DNA of 64,000 nt from Hibiscus mutabilis (Eukaryota > Streptophyta > Magnoliopsida > Malvales > Malvaceae): NCBI GenBank assembly GCA_019671005.1, contig CM033721.1, forward strand, positions 52,680,864 through 52,744,863. Reading direction: 5' to 3'. Of the stretch, positions 10,252-22,379 are shown piece by piece. Made by a program: the position numbers and the translations under genes. The notes beneath the pieces are model-generated. The model ran no database searches. It saw only the letters and a list, made by a program, of their open reading frames with translations, and was not told the DNA's origin. The first letter of the stretch is position 1, and each line of letters starts with the position of its first letter.

Positions 10252-12329
10252 CTGTAGCGATGTCCTTTTTTCTATCGCTAAAAAAACGAGGGTTTTCGAA
10301 GGTGTTGAGAGGTGTTTGTGATTTTTTGGATATAAAATATTTATTCCGTGGGGTTTTTTTAAAAAAAAAACGCATTTTAAAAAATGGAGTCGCCACCGGC
10401 CACTTAGGTAGGCCGGACACCATAAAACCAGAGATTCAAAAAAATGGGTTCGGGAGTCGGTTACGGATGGGGAAGGATTAGCACCCCCACACCGCCCAAA
10501 ATTGGTACTTTAATAATTACCGCTTTATTAATATTGGATTTTTCGGGTTAAAGTGACGATTATATTAAAATTCGGTCATAATTGCGAATAAATTTTAAGG
10601 GCCCCGTTATCCGAGAATAAACGCCCAACCACTATCACTACGCCTGATACTGGCCCCGTTTACGCTCGGATAAAAGGGCATCGCATTAACAATTTATATA
10701 CCATATGCAATCTTAGTGACAAAAATATAAGACATAGCGGATAATTTAAAAACAAGAAATATTCACATAATGTAATACTAATCTAACATAAATAAAATAC
10801 GTAATTAAAACACACATATACATACCAAGCTTAATATTAGATAAAAGCAAACTTAACATGCCACAATAACAAGGTAGGAATAAATACATGTATAGACAAA
10901 AACACATATTTCAAGAAGACATACATATTATAAATAAAATATATTTCAACATATATGGAACAATATATTATACATAAAAAGAAGACACACTAACACGCAA
11001 CCTAAAGGTCAAGAGAACATACAATACATACAAAAATACAAAACATGTCGTGTACGAACCAACTAGAACATAACATGCTTAATACGAATAACCGGATAAA
11101 AAAGATACATAACTATCATAAACTTAATACACATATACATGTAAACATAAAAATACATGGCATATACGAGGGATATAAAATAAGACAAAAGACTACATTA
11201 ACATATACGATTATAATATGAACATGAATATTTACATGGAAACATGACTGAAATGAAAAAAATAAAAGTCAGTGGCAGAAATTAAAGGACAATAATATGT
11301 AATTTAAGGACGAAAATGCGAAATAGACAGAACCTAAAAGGATCAAAACTGTAATTGGACCAAGGGGCAGACCCGAAATGAAAAGTTCAAAAACGCGGGA
11401 TGATTAAAGGGGTAATTTTACCATTTAAAAACTGATTCGGTGTAATTTAGGGACTGGATTGCAAGATTTTGAAATACAAGGGGGACCAGAGTTGTAAATA
11501 TACCATGTGGCGAGACAGAAGTGAAAATATTGAAAGCGCGGGGGGATTTATTACGTAATTTACCCATTTCACAAAATAATAACCCCTATAAAACCCTTTT
11601 TTTTAGGCCGGAACCAATTTTTCCCCCATTTGTTTCATTTTTCAGTTTTATAACCAAGCTCCCTTCTTCATTTTCTCTCAATTCATCCCTGAAACCCAGA
11701 ATCTGGCGGTCGGTCGCCGTATTCTCCGCCGCCGGGTGCCGGCGACCCTCAAAAAACACACCAAAATAACCCCCATCTTACCCTAGACATGAATCCGAGG
11801 TTGGATTCAGAGGAAAAGCCTTCATTTGCCCTAGATCTAGGAAATACGAAACATAAAAACCCATTTTTTTCAACCCAAAACGAAAACAAAAAGGGGTCTC
11901 CCACTCCTTTCAGATCACCGTATCCGACTTGGAAAAGCCGAAAAGGCTTATCACTGGTGAGGGGAGACCCACCGACGGCGATGGTAAGATTTCTAACCCT
12001 CTTTATTTGTTTTCTATCTTTTGTGTATGCATGCAAAAAAATAAAAAAGAGACGAGTATTTACCACTGGACTGACTTTTTGTATTTCTTTTCTTTCGATT
12101 ACAACTTTGTTGTTCGATTCCAGCTTGTTGTTACAAAATATTTGTTTCGTACATATATATGCCTCTTTGGTTTTGGTACAAGTAGTATAATATTTGCTTT
12201 TTCGGATCCGACCGCTAATCGACATATTTCTTTCTTCTTGTGTTTGACATGTTTGAGCGCGGTGGTTGAAGATCGGCATGGTGCAAAGATGGTGGCGGTG
12301 TGGGCTCTGTCTTGACGGAGCGTTCTCGG

Positions 12330-12354
12330 CCGTTAGATCGATCCGATCTAACGG
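12330..12354. repeat. perfect hairpin in Ogre A LTR
   Basis: An 11-bp arm CCGTTAGATCG, loop ATC, and the exact inverse CGATCTAACGG. Confidence 0.85.
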
Positions 12355-12583
12355 TCGGGCTGGCTTGAGGGACGAACGGCCCCGATGAAGCCTCGATCGG
12401 TGAAACGGCTCCAGATCGTGCCACGTGGGGCTCAGCAGTCGAGGGGTCAGAGCGCGTGGGGCTCACGCACGCGTGGGATATAAAAGAGTTCGCGCGTGGA
12501 CCGCACGCGCGTGTGGCACTCAAACGGTCCAGACGTGTAGTGCACGCGCGGTGCGCGAATATTTTGCTCCTTGCTTGGATCGT

Positions 12584-12614
12584 GGCCGTTGGATCAGATC
12601 TTGATCCAACGGCC
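12584..12614. repeat. second perfect hairpin in Ogre A LTR
   Basis: A 13-bp arm GGCCGTTGGATCA, loop GATCT, and the exact inverse TGATCCAACGGCC. It shares the CCGTTRGATC core with the hairpin about 250 bp upstream. Confidence 0.85.
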
Positions 12615-12793
12615 CATAGTCACCTGCACCAAAAATAATTAGAATTAAATAGGTTTTGGTTTGGGCCAGCTGGGCCTTGTAATAATACTTGATTTGTAAT
12701 TGGACTTGGACTGCAATTTATTTATTTGGTTTTAATATTTTTTTTTTTTTTTGGAATTTCATTTTATATTAGCCCAATAGTATAATTATAACA

Positions 12794-13499
12794 GCAATAC
12801 ACATACAACAATACATACGTATATACCTATGCAAACATTAATTATAACATACCAGTATACATACATATATAATCATGCATATAATTAACTGTAAAAACAA
12901 ATGGGCTCATACTAAATATAGATGCATACGCGACACACATACACCGTATTTAATACGTATACATACATGGTTTATAATATACATGCGCACATAAACTAAT
13001 AACACTCATGCACATATAATATAATATGTACACATGCAACACTAATATGTATTTACAGATAAAAATGAGTGATTATAGAGATTATGAAACTTAGATGACA
13101 GGTTATGAATAGAGAGAAAATGAAGAAACTATTAAAGGGGTGATTAGCTAACTACTCTCTTTCATGTCAACCCCATTTTAAATTAAAGAGTGTCAGATAA
13201 AATTCTGATAATAGATAATTTTCCCCATAAATCCTTTCATTTTAATCATCTTTCACTATAGAACTTACAATGCCTAACAAGTTTAAATTAAGCCCAATTG
13301 TATCCATCATGTTCTTAAGTTAGCCCCATTACCCAATACATTACTGGTTTAACTATCTTAACCTTGGGTCAATGTTCAACCTCTAAAACATCCCTTAAAC
13401 CTTTTCTCTACCTTCTCTCTACCCTAACCTTAAATATTTCCTTATTGTGGCGGTCGACCCCCACCCTTTTGTTTCTTTTATGTTATTTCTTTCTCTCAT
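12794..13499. other. AT-rich non-genic stretch
   Basis: The first 280 bp are rich in ACATA/TACATA words, like parts of the Ogre A LTR, so the LTR could extend further right than I placed it. The rest shows no gene or clear repeat. Confidence 0.4.
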
Positions 13500-14185
13500 C
13501 TTTCTCCTCTCATTCTTTACTTCTGCTTTCCTCTTTTCATTTGTGATTTTGGTGCTCCTATGCACTCTTTTTTGGACTTCTTGTTGGGTCTCTTTTTTGG
13601 CATTTTAAGGCCTAGTCGAGCCCTCTTTTGTGTGGTGGGAGCGTAGAAGTGAGTGTAAATGAGTGTTTTGTTCACCTTTCATTTTTCTCTTCTTCTTTCT
13701 TATTCTGCTGCCCGTTTTTGTATTCTTCAACCCCCTATTTGTGTAGGTTTTGGCTTTGGTCAGAAGGGGTCTTGGATCTAGCTTTTCAGTCGGCGGTTGA
13801 CTGATGAAGTGGGCTCTTGCTTTGCCTCCTTCTCTTTGACCCATCTACATCGGCGGCTTCATATATGAACATGATAGCTTCGTTGGCCAGTCTTGCTGCA
13901 TTTTTCCAACTGTCTTATGCTTCTGTGACCCTAGTAAAGTTCATGCAGATGAAGATAAGTGTTCGCTTTGTTTTTTTTAGTGTTGCTCGTCGGCCTAGGT
14001 GTTTGATGGGTCTCATTTGTTGTTTTTTTGTTTTTGTTTTTTGTTTTTCGTGGTGTTGTTTGTTTTGTTTCTGTTCTAATTTCTTTATTTGTTTGGATCC
14101 TTGATCTCTTTCCCCTATTTTATTTGTTCGTTGTATTATTATCATTTTTGTGATCCAATGAAGCTACCTTTTCGTTAAAAGAACA
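13500..14185 (+). mobile_element. possible LINE 3' end
   Basis: This is a T-rich, G/T-skewed stretch that ends in AATGAAGCTACC, TTTTCGTTAAAAGAAC. Plant L1-type LINEs that I recall end in very similar AATGAAR and TTTTCGTTAAAA sequences after a T-rich 3' untranslated region. No reverse transcriptase is seen and the 5' boundary is arbitrary. No target duplication was found. Confidence 0.4.
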
Positions 14186-14310
14186 AAGATCCGGCTATTT
14201 GTGTCCTCTAACTCTTATTATATTCAAATTTAGGATAAAACTATCTATTTGGTACCTTATTTATATGTGTTTTTATTTTGATCACACAATTATTGTTTTT
14301 GACAAAATGA

Positions 14311-14645
14311 TACCTAACATTACATTTTCTATTTTTGTATCCCGTCGTTAAAAAATTAACAATGATGTTGACATGATAATTTTTTTTGAATTTTCACGTC
14401 ATTTCTCCCGAGTAATCTATGTGAACTTTTAAATGATTTTATTCAACCAATGAGAAATAAATAAGTAAAAATAATATCTAACGTTACATTTTCGATTTTA
14501 ATACTCAGTCGTTAAAAAATTAATGATGACGCTGACATGAAATTTTATTTTTATTTAAATTTTCAAGTCATTTTTCTCTAGTCATCAGCAATCTAGGTGA
14601 TATTTAAATGATTTTATACACCAAAAGAAAAATAAGCAAGAAAAA
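14311..14645. repeat. imperfect direct duplication, about 165 bp
   Basis: Two diverged copies (about 14311-14475 and 14478-14645) each run through CTAACRTTACATTTTC, GTCGTTAAAAAATTAA, TGACATG, a run of T, CAAGTCATTT-like words and AATGATTTTAT. The unit looks like part of a decayed repeat. A related word order appears near 16490-16700. Confidence 0.55.
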
Positions 14646-16068
14646 GGTAATAAACAAGCACATTGGGACCATTTCGATTCAATCCTAGTAACCCTTGTAA
14701 AGGGATCAACGCTTAGTCATCTAAGCTAGTTTAATTGTCATCACAACTTATATTTAAGTTATATTATTTGATCATCTCAAAATTAGACTCTTTTTGTCTC
14801 AATAAATTTGTCACTTTTATGTTTTAAAATTATTTCACTTAAATTGTCACTTTGAAAAAATCAACCACTTTTAAAACTTATATTTCCTTTTCTACATTTT
14901 ATTTTAGTTTCCCAAAAATAAAAATTTAACTCTTTAAAGTTAAAATTATTATTTAAACTTTTTACATCACATTTATTATAAAAAAATTTCTTCCTAAAAT
15001 TATGTGAAAAGTCAACTGAGTGACAATTTAACCGGAATGAATGGAGCATCAAAATGCAATAGGAGGGAAGATTTTCAAATAATTTAACATTTATATTCTA
15101 TCCTAAATAAATATTATAGTTGTTGATGGCAATTGCAAGCTCTGTACTGCTGCTATGGAATCACGTGACCATCTTCTTTTTTATTACAATTTTTCTAAAA
15201 CGATTTGGGGTATCCTATGTTTGTGTGATATGAGTAGGCACGTTGCAGATCAGCAATCTTAGGTAATATGGGCTATTAGTTTTTTGAAGGACAAATCTTT
15301 TCTCATTTACACGGGTTCAAATCGATTTATCTACATTATATATATGCATTGTCAAAGAATTAAAAATATTTATGAACATATATTATCTTGTAACACCTTT
15401 AACTATTAAAAAAATATAAAAAACAATTAAAATTTAAATAAAATATTTAAAAATAATTACATTAGTCCACTATCTTATCGAGGTAAGCATTGACATTCAA
15501 ATACAGAAACATACATTAATACTATTTCTTTCAAAAAAACAAAATAGAAAAATCAACATAAATCATTCCTAAGAGAGGAAGTCAAAGGGATATCTATGGT
15601 TTGTTGTATGTGCAACAGCTATGGATTTTTACTTTCATCCCTAAAGAGCCAAAATCTGATTCTACGCTGCAACCAGCATTCATTTTTTTATCCATACATG
15701 AAAGTAAAAGCAATGCTATTGATCTCTCTGGCAAGTAAACATCCTACCGCCATAAAAAAAAAAGTTCAGGGAGTTTCTCAAATTGCTACCGAATACCGAT
15801 TATATTACTTCAGTATTTTGAATTTTCTTTAAATTCCATACAAAATAATTTGATATTATTTTTGAAATTCATATTCAAATCATAAATGCCTAAATCAAAA
15901 TTATAAATTCTTCAAATTAAATTAAACATCAAAAATTTTAAACCTTAAATCAAAATTACGAAGACCCGGTCGATTAGTAACAAAAGCTAGTACCTTCGAT
16001 TCAACAGTAAATGATCTTCGCAACGCTTATAATCACGTCATGTTTTCACTGCAATCTTTTTTTTGTAT
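14646..16068. other. non-genic stretch
   Basis: AT-rich DNA without a convincing gene. The open frames at 14861-15052 and 15596-15832 have no protein-like composition or recognisable motif. Confidence 0.5.
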
Positions 16069-16078
16069 GTTGATTTGG

Positions 16079-16286
16079 AGAAACTATTAGATGAACCATG
16101 TTCACCACGTCATTCGTGGTCCAACCAATCAAGTCCGTTCATATCAAAATAACTATTTAATAATTACCCACTCTCTAATTACATGTAGGAAAGAGATGAT
16201 AATTTACCTTAAAAAAATAGTTAGACGAACTTGATTAGTTGAGATCACGGATGACGTGATGAACATGGTTTATCTAAAAAAAATTC
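16079..16286. mobile_element. MITE with 10-bp target duplication (Mutator-like)
   Basis: The arms are inverted: ATTAGATGAACCATGTTCAC near 16089, and the inverse of GATGAACATGGTTTATCTAA near 16258-16277. They continue with ACGTCATYCGTG and CAATCAAGT on both sides, about 50-60 bp per arm. The element is flanked by the exact direct repeat GTTGATTTGG (16069-16078 and 16287-16296). Length is 208 bp and there is no coding capacity. A 9-10 bp duplication fits Mutator-type elements. Confidence 0.82.
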
Positions 16287-16296
16287 GTTGATTTGG

Positions 16297-17300
16297 TTTA
16301 CGTTTTAAGGAGAAGAATTAATTCAAGTGATTCACGTTCTAAAGAGAAGATTTGATTTCAAATGGGATTTCTTTTCATGATTGATTTTGTTTTTGCTTTT
16401 ACTTTTGATTGTTTTTAAATATTTTATTTAAAGTTTAATTGTTTTTTATATTTTATATTAAAATGAAATCATATTCCACATGTAAACATGTGATATGTTA
16501 GATGTCACGTCATATAAAATGTTTGTCATGTATATACGTCATGTTATCACTGTTAAAATTTTAACGGCCTAATCAAATGCTAGTTAAAAAATGTGTAATT
16601 TGACAAAATAATATAAGTCGAGGGTTAAATTTACCTTAAAAAAATAAGGACTAAAATAATAAAAATTGTAAACGTTAAGAGTCAATATTATCTAAATGTC
16701 ACTAAAAATTAAAAATTGTGTAACTTGATTTAGTAGATAAATATTGTACTCATTTTTTAGAAGACCTAAATTCAATTCCCCACCCCTTATATTTTGAGAC
16801 GATGTACCAATATAACTTAAATAAAAAATTGGGATGACTTTTAAAAGAAAGCGGCAGCCTAACAAAAAAATGTCAAACCCAAAATTGGAACGATCCGAAA
16901 TGGTTCAATTAAAAAGAAGCCTAAAATATTTAAGATCTGAATTAATCCAAAAAACTAACCCGGCCCATCAAATTAATATAAATCCATAGATGAGTCGTGT
17001 ACAAATATGGAATGGAAGGGCCTGAATCAAAGATTTGAATCTTAACAGGATTTTCTTTTAAATGGTCTTTATTTGTGCTCCAAGTACCAAAATAGTGGGC
17101 ACAGAGTTAAGACCCGTGTTATTACAGGCCTTGCCGAAAACCAATATTAAATTAATTACCCGTGGTTCTAGATTTTAATAGGCTTTATTTTCTTTCCACT
17201 TTTCCTCTTTTCTTTATTCCGCCTTCTATCCTTCTATTTTTCTACCCAACCAAGCATAGCCTAAGTTCTGCAGGGGTCCAGACCTAATGGAGAATATTTA
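16297..17300. other. non-genic stretch
   Basis: AT-rich DNA without a supported feature, apart from words shared with the duplication at 14311-14645. Confidence 0.5.
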
Positions 17301-17307
17301 AACCATG

Positions 17308-17392
17308 AGAATTGCTTATTATTATTATTATTATTGAATAGATAATTGCTTATTATTATTATTATTGAATAGAGAATTGCTTATTATTCATA
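17308..17392. repeat. minisatellite with TTA runs
   Basis: Three units carry GAATTGCTTATTATT or a close variant, followed by TTA/ATT repeats and GAATAGA. The unit is about 30-37 bp and shortens by loss of TTA triplets. Confidence 0.75.
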
Positions 17393-17399
17393 ATCTTTC

Positions 17400-19559
17400 A
17401 AACTCTATAGTATGATTATTATATATTTAAACATGTTTGAACTTACAATCTCCAAACGGATACAATTATGCTTGTCGTGGGTGGAATCCACCGGGACAGT
17501 TGTGTTGACTTTGTCAAGAATCTCTTTAAATATCCAAATCTTGAACGCAAGTTTTAGTGTGGGGGTTCCCTCGTGTCTGCCACAAACCATCCAATCCGTT
17601 CGTGCAATGTGGAAACGGAGGCAAATGATAGTGGAAAGGGAATTGATGAGGCAGAAAATTAGAAAGAAAAACCAAGTTGGAAGAAATACACTTTAAAGAT
17701 GAAGTTATTTTCAATCTTTTAGATAGAAAATAAAAATCCATTAACTTGAAACTTGAAAAAGACTTGCCATATATATTCTTTTTTCAGTGCATTCTCTTCA
17801 AATGTTGAGTACACATTTAACCAAACTGGTTCACTTGCACATGCAGCAGCAATATCCAAAGGTGTAGGTCATGGATGCCCACTTATTTGCATTTTGTTGT
17901 TAGCAAAGGTAAAATGAGAACCTTTAGATTACTTACAAGGAACCCTAAACCCTATATCAAAAGAACAAAAATCTTTTGCCATTTTTATGCCAAAATACTA
18001 AAAATATTAAATTTTTAAACTTTTAAAAGTACAATGTACCCCTTACACCCTAATCATAAACCTTAAACCTAATTTTTTTAGTATTGAGCATATAAATATG
18101 AGAGGAATAAAGGACAAATGATTTCTATAATTTAAAAAAAGTTTTGGGATTTTCACATGTTAAAAATAAAATATAGAGCACAATTCAATGTCCCATGCTA
18201 TATTTAACAACCTCAGAAAGTGGGTCAGAAAAGAGCTGAAAACAAGGCGAAAAGATAAAGCAAAGGTAGAGAGGTTTTCATGTGTAAAGTGGAGGGAAGA
18301 AAACACCCTTTCTTTAATCTTTATATCCTCTTCTAATTAGGTTTTCAACTTTCAACTCCATTGCTCCATGCTTATAAAGTTCTTCATTACTCAATTTCCT
18401 TAGAAAACTTGGAAAAGATGCTTTGTATCCCCCCACCCCCACCCCCTTTTTTTCTACACCAATAGTGGGTCCGTGCTCATGATGGTCTAATTTGGTTTTT
18501 GTCACTCTTTTATGTTAAAATTCGAGACATAATCCCTTAATTTTGATTTGGTAATTTGGTCCTTCTATTTTTATAATGTTATTAATAGGCACAAATTGAT
18601 AACATCGTCAATTGTTGCCAATATTAAAGTGATGATGCAAAAAAATTATTGTCATTAGGTTAAATATTTTTCCAATCTACCGTGTTCAATCAATAATATT
18701 TTTCCTTTTATTCTAAATTTGTTACGAATTTGGACCAACTAATATAAGATAAAATTATGTCATATTAAAGTGAATAGGTTAAATATAAAAAATAATATGG
18801 TAGAGGGATTGAAATCAGAACTAAACCTGCCGTGAGACATCAGCCGGATAACCACAGGCTCATGTGATTCGTTCTTTTTAACCATCAATGTTTTATTGAT
18901 TAGTCGAATAATTCGGACCAGGTTTTTCAAGGCTCAATATGAGAACAAGACTCTCCCAACTCAAAATTTTCCATTTATAATATTAAAATTTGAATATTTA
19001 ACCTTAATGACTTTATGCCTTATTCCGTTAGACCAAATCGTTATTGGTTGAGTTGTGAGTCCTTTTTATAGAATATTGAGCCAAAATAAGTCATTACCAG
19101 TGTGACAAACTCTTTTGAAACTCAATAATAATGAGAATGCGGGTATAGTGTAGTCAAAAAGATGCCCACAAATTCGATGGCGCCCATAATCTGAAAGGAC
19201 AAATGGTCATTTGATTGGATTCCATCAAAGGGTCTTCAAATCTCTCAAGATTCCAAAGACAAATCCGAAATAAGTTTCTTCAAAAAAAAAAAAACAGCAG
19301 TGGAGAAGTTTTAGATTAATTCGAGTTTTTGCGAAATATGAAGTAAGTTAAATCCGGGCATCGGTTTGGCATTTTCGTTTTTCAAGCCGACAAGGTTATT
19401 AGCAATAATAACAAAGATGTCAAGCCAGAAATGTTAGAAGAAGAAGATTCACGTGGGCAAACATGAAACGGATACTTAAGGGTGATGGTCGTGAAACGGG
19501 AGATTTGCGGTGCAGGTTGTAAATATCGGATGGGATTGGTTTTTGGTTGAATCAGAAAT
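17400..19559. other. non-genic stretch
   Basis: No gene is supported. A C-rich tract lies at 18429-18449. The open frames at 17405-17741 and 18314-18505 overlap on both strands and lack motifs. Some parts (18540-18790) read like old repeat DNA. Confidence 0.5.
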
Positions 19560-19775
19560 TAAAAAAAAATTATTAAATGGACTGACCATGTCATTAATGA
19601 TTTTATCTAATAAAATCTATCTATCTTATTTTTTTTAAAAGTAAATCTTCATCTTTTTTTTATATATAAATAAATAATGAGTAATTATTTAAAAATTATT
19701 TTAAAGTGGATGAATCTTATTGGCTGGCACCACAAATTAAGTGATGAGCTGAGTCTATTTAATAGTTTTTCAAAA
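19560..19775. mobile_element. MITE related to the one at 16079
   Basis: The left arm TATTAAATGGACTGACCATG (about 19570) faces the inverse of the right arm, which reads CTATTAAATAGACTCAGCTC. The same word order (TATTARAT, then a CATGTCA/CTCATCA word, then CCAAY) is found in the 16079 element. Arms are diverged and no target duplication is evident, so the ends are approximate. Confidence 0.5.
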
Positions 19776-20001
19776 ATCAATCGGTACAATAATTTTTTTA
19801 TAAAAGTAAATAAACTGAAACTGGTATAAAAAGATATGGAATATTAAAAATTGTTAAAATAGGTAAGTATAAAAATGTTTTTGTTATAAAAAATATAACA
19901 TGATATATGAGAAATAAAGAGAAATTTTGTATTATTTTTTTATATAGAATATATACAATGCTTTCTCTTTAACTCTACGTTTATAGACATAGATTAGTTA
20001 T

Positions 20002-21804
20002 TGTAGGAACCCAGTCTCATTCTGGCCTTAAATACTCAAAGCTCATTAACCAATTACCCATTAAACCAAAACCCAATTACATCAGGCCTAAATTAATTAC
20101 TCAGCCTTAAAACTAAAAATAAGTCCAGCTAAACCCTAGCCTCAACAGTCGTCGCCAACTTCAGTTGTCGTCAAGCCATTAGTCATTGCCAAGCTCTCCG
20201 CTATTACCATGATTCTAGCGTAGCCTCCAACCACACATAACCTCAAATCCCTACCAAATCGTCAACTACAACCTAACCAAACAAAAACCTTTACCATCTC
20301 CCATACCCTTCCATTCTCTTACCAAACCTACTAACCACTCGAACAACATTTCTCAACTGACAAAGCCTGAAAGATCTAAAACATTAATGAACAACGACCA
20401 ACTCGAATCCCGTTCTTCTATAAAGCAAGCCATCTGCTACAACAAGGGGAATTTATTTTTAGATTCGAAAATAAAAAAAATCAAAAAGAACAAAGGAAAA
20501 ACGTAAAAATTTCTGTTTTCCCTCAAATCTATGTACTTAGGTTGTTTTTTAAAAAAAATCGAGGTCGAATTAGGATTTAGAGAGTCAAAAGAAAGTGGAA
20601 AAGGAAGTTTTACCGTCGCCGATGATCGATGGCAAGCGCTGGAGGATCATCGACTCTATGCCGATTTGGGGTGCTGGTTTTCAAAGAAAAAATGTAGTTT
20701 TGTTTATTTGAAAATGGGGAAGAATGGTTATTCGGCCAAAAAAATAGGCCTATATTGGTGTATTGCAGCAACGTTGTTTTGGGCTCCATGTTCAAAACAG
20801 CGTCGTTTCACCTTGTACCGGCTCTGGTGACCCGACCAGAGAAAAATTCGTACATTTTTGGAAGAAATGAAAAAAATCTCATGTTTAGGCCTTTCTCATT
20901 TTATTTTCTTTCTATCTCCTCCTTTTGTAGTATGGTTTAATTATGTTTCACAGCTTTTAATTTCATTTTTAGTTCAAGTCAGTCACTACTATTTTATTTA
21001 TTTAAATTCCATCATGTTATTTTCTGTTATTTATGCTTACATCCCTCTAGTTTGCATTAGATTTCGTTTTAGTCTATAATATTACTATTTTTTACCATTT
21101 AAATAATCTTTTAATGCATTTTAGTAACTAATTAATGTTTTCATGTTATTTCATGCATAATATTATCATAAATATGTTATTATAGGTATTATTAATCATA
21201 ACTATATTTATATGAAACTTATATATGTATAAATGTAGTGTTTTATATTATATATAGTATAAATAAAGTATATTTGTTATATAGTTTATTTAATATTCAT
21301 ATATATAAATATTTTCATATAAAATACATATATTATATTATAGTTATTATTTATATATTCGCGTATTGTTTTCCTTTTTGCATCATTTAATAATTGAATC
21401 TATTTAGGAGTAAGGTGATGGTGATGTTCCTTTATTTAGGAAGTTCGATAAATTGTATCATGGGCTTATAGGGTGTGATTTTCTCGATATTTTTAAATAA
21501 ATGAATATCCTTTAGCAAATTTTAGGTTGTAATATTTAAGGTGATTTTACTTTATTTAGAAACTCGTGAAATCGTATCTCGGGCTTATAGGGGTATGATC
21601 TTCTAGATCATTCTAAATAAAGGAATGTTTCTTTAAATATTTTAGAAAACATATTTATCATTTCTCATTCATTTAAGAATCACATTATAAATTTTATTCG
21701 ACTTCACAATTTTTAGTACTAAGACATTAGATAATCAACTAGGTACCAATTTTGGGCGTCGCGGGGTCTAATCCTTCCTCGCGCATAATCAATTTTTTGC
21801 TCTG
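20002..21804 (+). repeat. solo Ogre-type LTR (plus orientation)
   Basis: It starts TGTAGGAACCCAG. Near its end it has the Ogre LTR signature GGTACCAATTTTGGGCGTCG, then a cytosine/thymine-rich AATCCTTCC (21740-21780), the same block seen in the other Ogre LTRs here. The rest of the usual end (the GGCCGGTGGCGACTCC part) is missing, so it is internally or terminally deleted. GTTAT precedes the start (19997-20001) and also follows at 21805-21809, which may be the target duplication. The right end, GCTCTG, is not canonical. There is no gag or pol on either side. Confidence 0.6.
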
Positions 21805-22379
21805 GTTATTTTGGACTAGATTGTAAAGAATTAAAGTTTTGGATCTAAATTGAAAATAAGGGGGAAATGTGATTTTATGAAGTAATTTACCCATTTTTAT
21901 TGGGAGGCAATTTTGAGATAAAGTGGCTAAAGATTGAGGGAAAGAAATAAATTTTTATATCTTTTTATTTCTCTCTCTTATCCCAATTTTCTCTCTTTCT
22001 CCTTAAAGCTTCCAACTTCGATCTATTGCCGACCAATCGCATGTTGCTGACACTTTCGGTACCATCGTATTCCTCTTGTTGACACAAGTCGGCCGACGGT
22101 CTCGAAATTGCCATCAGAGCTACTGTTAGAGGGTAGAGAAAAAGAAAGTTTAGGTTTTGCAAGTTAGGCATGTTCGAGCGTCCAAAATAAAAAAGGGAGG
22201 TCACTATCGGACTCCTCAACCAAAAATGTTAGACTTGAGCTTGCCACCGTCATCCAGCCACCAGAAGCGCCACATATGCCCCACTCGCTGCTGCCTCCGA
22301 ACAAGCATGGTCCAACCATAGGGAGGCATGTGCACCATGTTACCCTGTAGTGCACCACACTAAATCACGCCCCACAACT
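21805..22379. other. unassigned repeat-like stretch
   Basis: Contains a CT-rich run (21960-22005) followed by GC-richer sequence. It resembles the transcribed part of an LTR, but I could not pair it with any copy in the window. Open frames on the minus strand (21965-22358) lack motifs. Confidence 0.35.

Larger units (their letters stand above)
3613..12793 (-). mobile_element. Ogre/Tat retrotransposon A, 5' half
   Basis: Read on the minus strand, the order is 5' LTR, primer-binding site, leader, an extra ORF1, gag and protease with a G-patch-like tail. This is the Ogre layout within the Tat lineage, where ORF1 precedes gag. The element is cut at 3612/3613 by the Athila element, so reverse transcriptase, RNase H and integrase are expected left of the window. 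All three coding regions carry frameshifts or stops. The outer LTR edge near 12793 is a guess from a terminal ACA; no target duplication can be tested. Confidence 0.85.
10253..12793 (-). repeat. Ogre A 5' LTR
   Basis: The inner end is clear (TGTAGCG on plus at 10253, next to the primer site). Near this end is the conserved Ogre LTR block containing GTCGCCACCGGCCACT (about 10391) and CGGTTACG with GGGGAAGGATTAGC (about 10455-10485). Middle parts (10600-10720) match the LTRs of element B. At 12300-12615 there is a CpG-rich stretch with two perfect hairpins. The outer end near 12793 is uncertain. Several open frames here (11749-12523) look like chance products. Confidence 0.7.

Noticed and set aside
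11749..12523. Long open frames on both strands within the Ogre A LTR.
   Set aside because: They overlap on both strands, have no domain wording and sit in an LTR.
18429..18449. C-rich tract as a possible quadruplex or telomere-like repeat.
   Set aside because: Isolated run of about 20 bases with only short interruptions; not periodic and without similar neighbours.
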